7,023 bases of DNA from an archaeon MnTg01 (GTDB lineage: Archaea; Thermoproteota; Nitrososphaeria; Nitrososphaerales; Nitrosopumilaceae): the NCBI GenBank assembly GCA_008974855.1, contig BFAR01000128.1, forward strand, positions 1 to 7,023, read 5' to 3'. Under the pieces are notes generated by a model, which saw only the letters and a program-made list of their open reading frames with translations, searched no databases and was not told the DNA's origin. The position numbers were made by a program, and so were the translations under genes. Below are positions 5,775 through 7,023 of the stretch, one piece after another (within the stretch, counting starts at the first letter, position 1; every line of letters begins with the position of its first letter).

Positions 5775-7023
5775 GTGCAGACGAAATTTATCTTCATAAC
5801 GGGGGGAGTGATGTCAGGCCTTGGAAAAGGTGTTGTTTCATCATCTATTGCAAAACTACTTCAGCTTTCAAACCAAAAGGTATCTTGTGTAAAAATAGAT
5901 CCATATCTGAATTTTGATGCCGGAACAATGAATCCTGTTGCTCATGGGGAGGTCTTTGTCACAGATGATGGTGGCGAGTGTGATATGGATATAGGCAACT
6001 ATGAAAGATTCCTAAATCAAGATATTCCAAAATCACATAATATCACCACTGCGCAAATTTATTCCAAAGTAATCGAGTCGGAGAGAAAAGGGGAATATCT
6101 TGGAGCATGCGTGCAAATAATTCCTCATATTACTGATGAAATAAAAAAGAGAATTCGAAGCATTGCAGAAGATGAAAAACTTGATATTTTGATTGTAGAA
6201 TGTGGGGGAACCGTCGGAGATATCGAAAGCCTACCGTTTCTTGAAGCATTAAGACAAATTAGATCAGAAGACGGTCCTGAAAATGTCCTTTTTGTTCATG
6301 TTACATTGGCACCATCGCTTGATGTTGTTGGAGAGCAGAAAACTAAACCTACACAACATAGTGTTCAAGAATTAAGAAGGATTGGTATTCAACCAGATTT
6401 ACTTTCGGTTCGCTGTACGATTCCATTATTAGAAAAAACCAAGAAAAAGATTTCAATGTTTACTAATGTTTTAATTCAGGATGTTTTTTCTTGTCATGAT
6501 GTGGATAATATTTTTCTAATACCACAAATTTTGAATGATCAAGGAATTGTAGATATAATTTTTAAAAAATTTAGAATGATTGGATTAGTTAATGCATCAG
6601 AAAACTGGGACAGATGGAATAAGATAGTTAATTCAATAAAAAAATACGAAGATACAATAAAAATTGCGATGGTTGGCAAGTATGTTACATTAGCTGATAG
6701 CTATGTTAGTGTAAATCATTCACTAAAACATGCAGCAGCTACTATTGGCAAAAATGTATCAATAGAATTGATTGATTCAGAAAACCTAAATGGAGATATG
6801 ACAAAATTAGGAGGTTTTGATGGAATATTGGTTCCGGGGGGATTTGGAACAAGGGGTTCAGAAGGAATAATTAAAACTGCAAACTTTGCACGTGAAAAAA
6901 ACGTACCATATCTGGGAATATGTTTTGGATTTCAATTAGCTGCAGTAGAATTTGGAAGAAATGTTTGTGGTCTAGATAATGCTAATTCAGCCGAAATTGA
7001 ACCTAAAACTCCAAATCCTGTAA
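5775..7023 (+). CDS. pyrG: CTP synthase (glutamine-hydrolysing), 3' end cut off by the window
   Basis: The 416 codons present are about three quarters of a typical 530-545-residue CTP synthase, which makes CTP from UTP, ATP and glutamine. I translated it directly; the frame is open to the window end. The synthetase domain (about 1-270) has the P-loop GGVMSGLGKG (10-19) with Lys18, Lys40 in VKIDPYLN, HGEVFVTDDGGECDMD (57-72) with Mg-binding Asp72, Glu142 in VECGGTVGDIES (141-152), and KTKPTQHSVQELR (189-201). The glutaminase domain starts near 294 (IKIAMVGKY) and has PGGFGTRG (354-361) and nucleophile Cys383 in GICFGFQ (381-387); bacteria more often have GICLGMQ. The His and Glu of the triad lie beyond the window. 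The start is GTG at 5775: an in-frame TAG at 5763-5765 rules out any start further upstream, and the later ATG at 5811 would remove the P-loop entry. No Shine-Dalgarno site precedes the GTG. Confidence 0.95.
   Translation, partial: MQTKFIFITGGVMSGLGKGVVSSSIAKLLQLSNQKVSCVKIDPYLNFDAGTMNPVAHGEVFVTDDGGECDMDIGNYERFLNQDIPKSHNITTAQIYSKVIESERKGEYLGACVQIIPHITDEIKKRIRSIAEDEKLDILIVECGGTVGDIESLPFLEALRQIRSEDGPENVLFVHVTLAPSLDVVGEQKTKPTQHSVQELRRIGIQPDLLSVRCTIPLLEKTKKKISMFTNVLIQDVFSCHDVDNIFLIPQILNDQGIVDIIFKKFRMIGLVNASENWDRWNKIVNSIKKYEDTIKIAMVGKYVTLADSYVSVNHSLKHAAATIGKNVSIELIDSENLNGDMTKLGGFDGILVPGGFGTRGSEGIIKTANFAREKNVPYLGICFGFQLAAVEFGRNVCGLDNANSAEIEPKTPNPV

Noticed and set aside
5801..5813. GGGGGGAG followed by ATG at 5811 as an alternative pyrG start
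   Set aside because: Starting there would remove the TGGV entry to the ATP-binding loop that is conserved in CTP synthases. The G-rich run encodes those glycines.

Overview
This window carries an archaeal tryptophan operon followed by the start of a CTP synthase gene, all on the + strand. The DNA is clearly AT-rich. The proteins look archaeal: TrpB has the HGGAHK form of the PLP-lysine loop, TrpA has YGTTG in loop 6, and PyrG has GGVMSGLGKG in its P-loop. Together with GTG starts, ATGA gene overlaps and a TATA-like box in place of a -35/-10 promoter, this suggests Nitrososphaerota (Thaumarchaeota), most likely a marine ammonia oxidiser related to Nitrosopumilus. That lineage call is made from remembered family features, not from a search.

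Layout: trpE (6-1358), trpG (1355-1945), trpD (1942-2982), trpC (2979-3758), trpB (3755-4957), trpA (4938-5738), then a 36-bp gap and pyrG (5775 to the window end, truncated). The first four junctions are 4-bp ATGA overlaps. The trpB/trpA junction overlaps by 20 bp. No stretch over 300 bp lacks a gene; the only real intergenic sequence is 5739-5774. I see no RNA genes, mobile elements or CRISPR arrays.

Together the genes convert chorismate to tryptophan. TrpE and TrpG make anthranilate, TrpD adds the phosphoribosyl group, TrpC forms indole-3-glycerol phosphate, and TrpA/TrpB complete tryptophan. The isomerase step between TrpD and TrpC (TrpF) is not encoded here, and the tight trpC/trpB junction leaves no room for a remnant. 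It must be encoded elsewhere or be supplied by another enzyme. PyrG makes CTP from UTP and, like TrpG, uses a class I glutamine amidotransferase.

All visible catalytic residues are intact and I see no frameshifts. This is a conserved housekeeping region. I did not find a new biological system. The best second looks are the missing trpF, a cluster of competing inverted repeats in the 3' end of trpA, and the compact, probably leaderless pyrG promoter.
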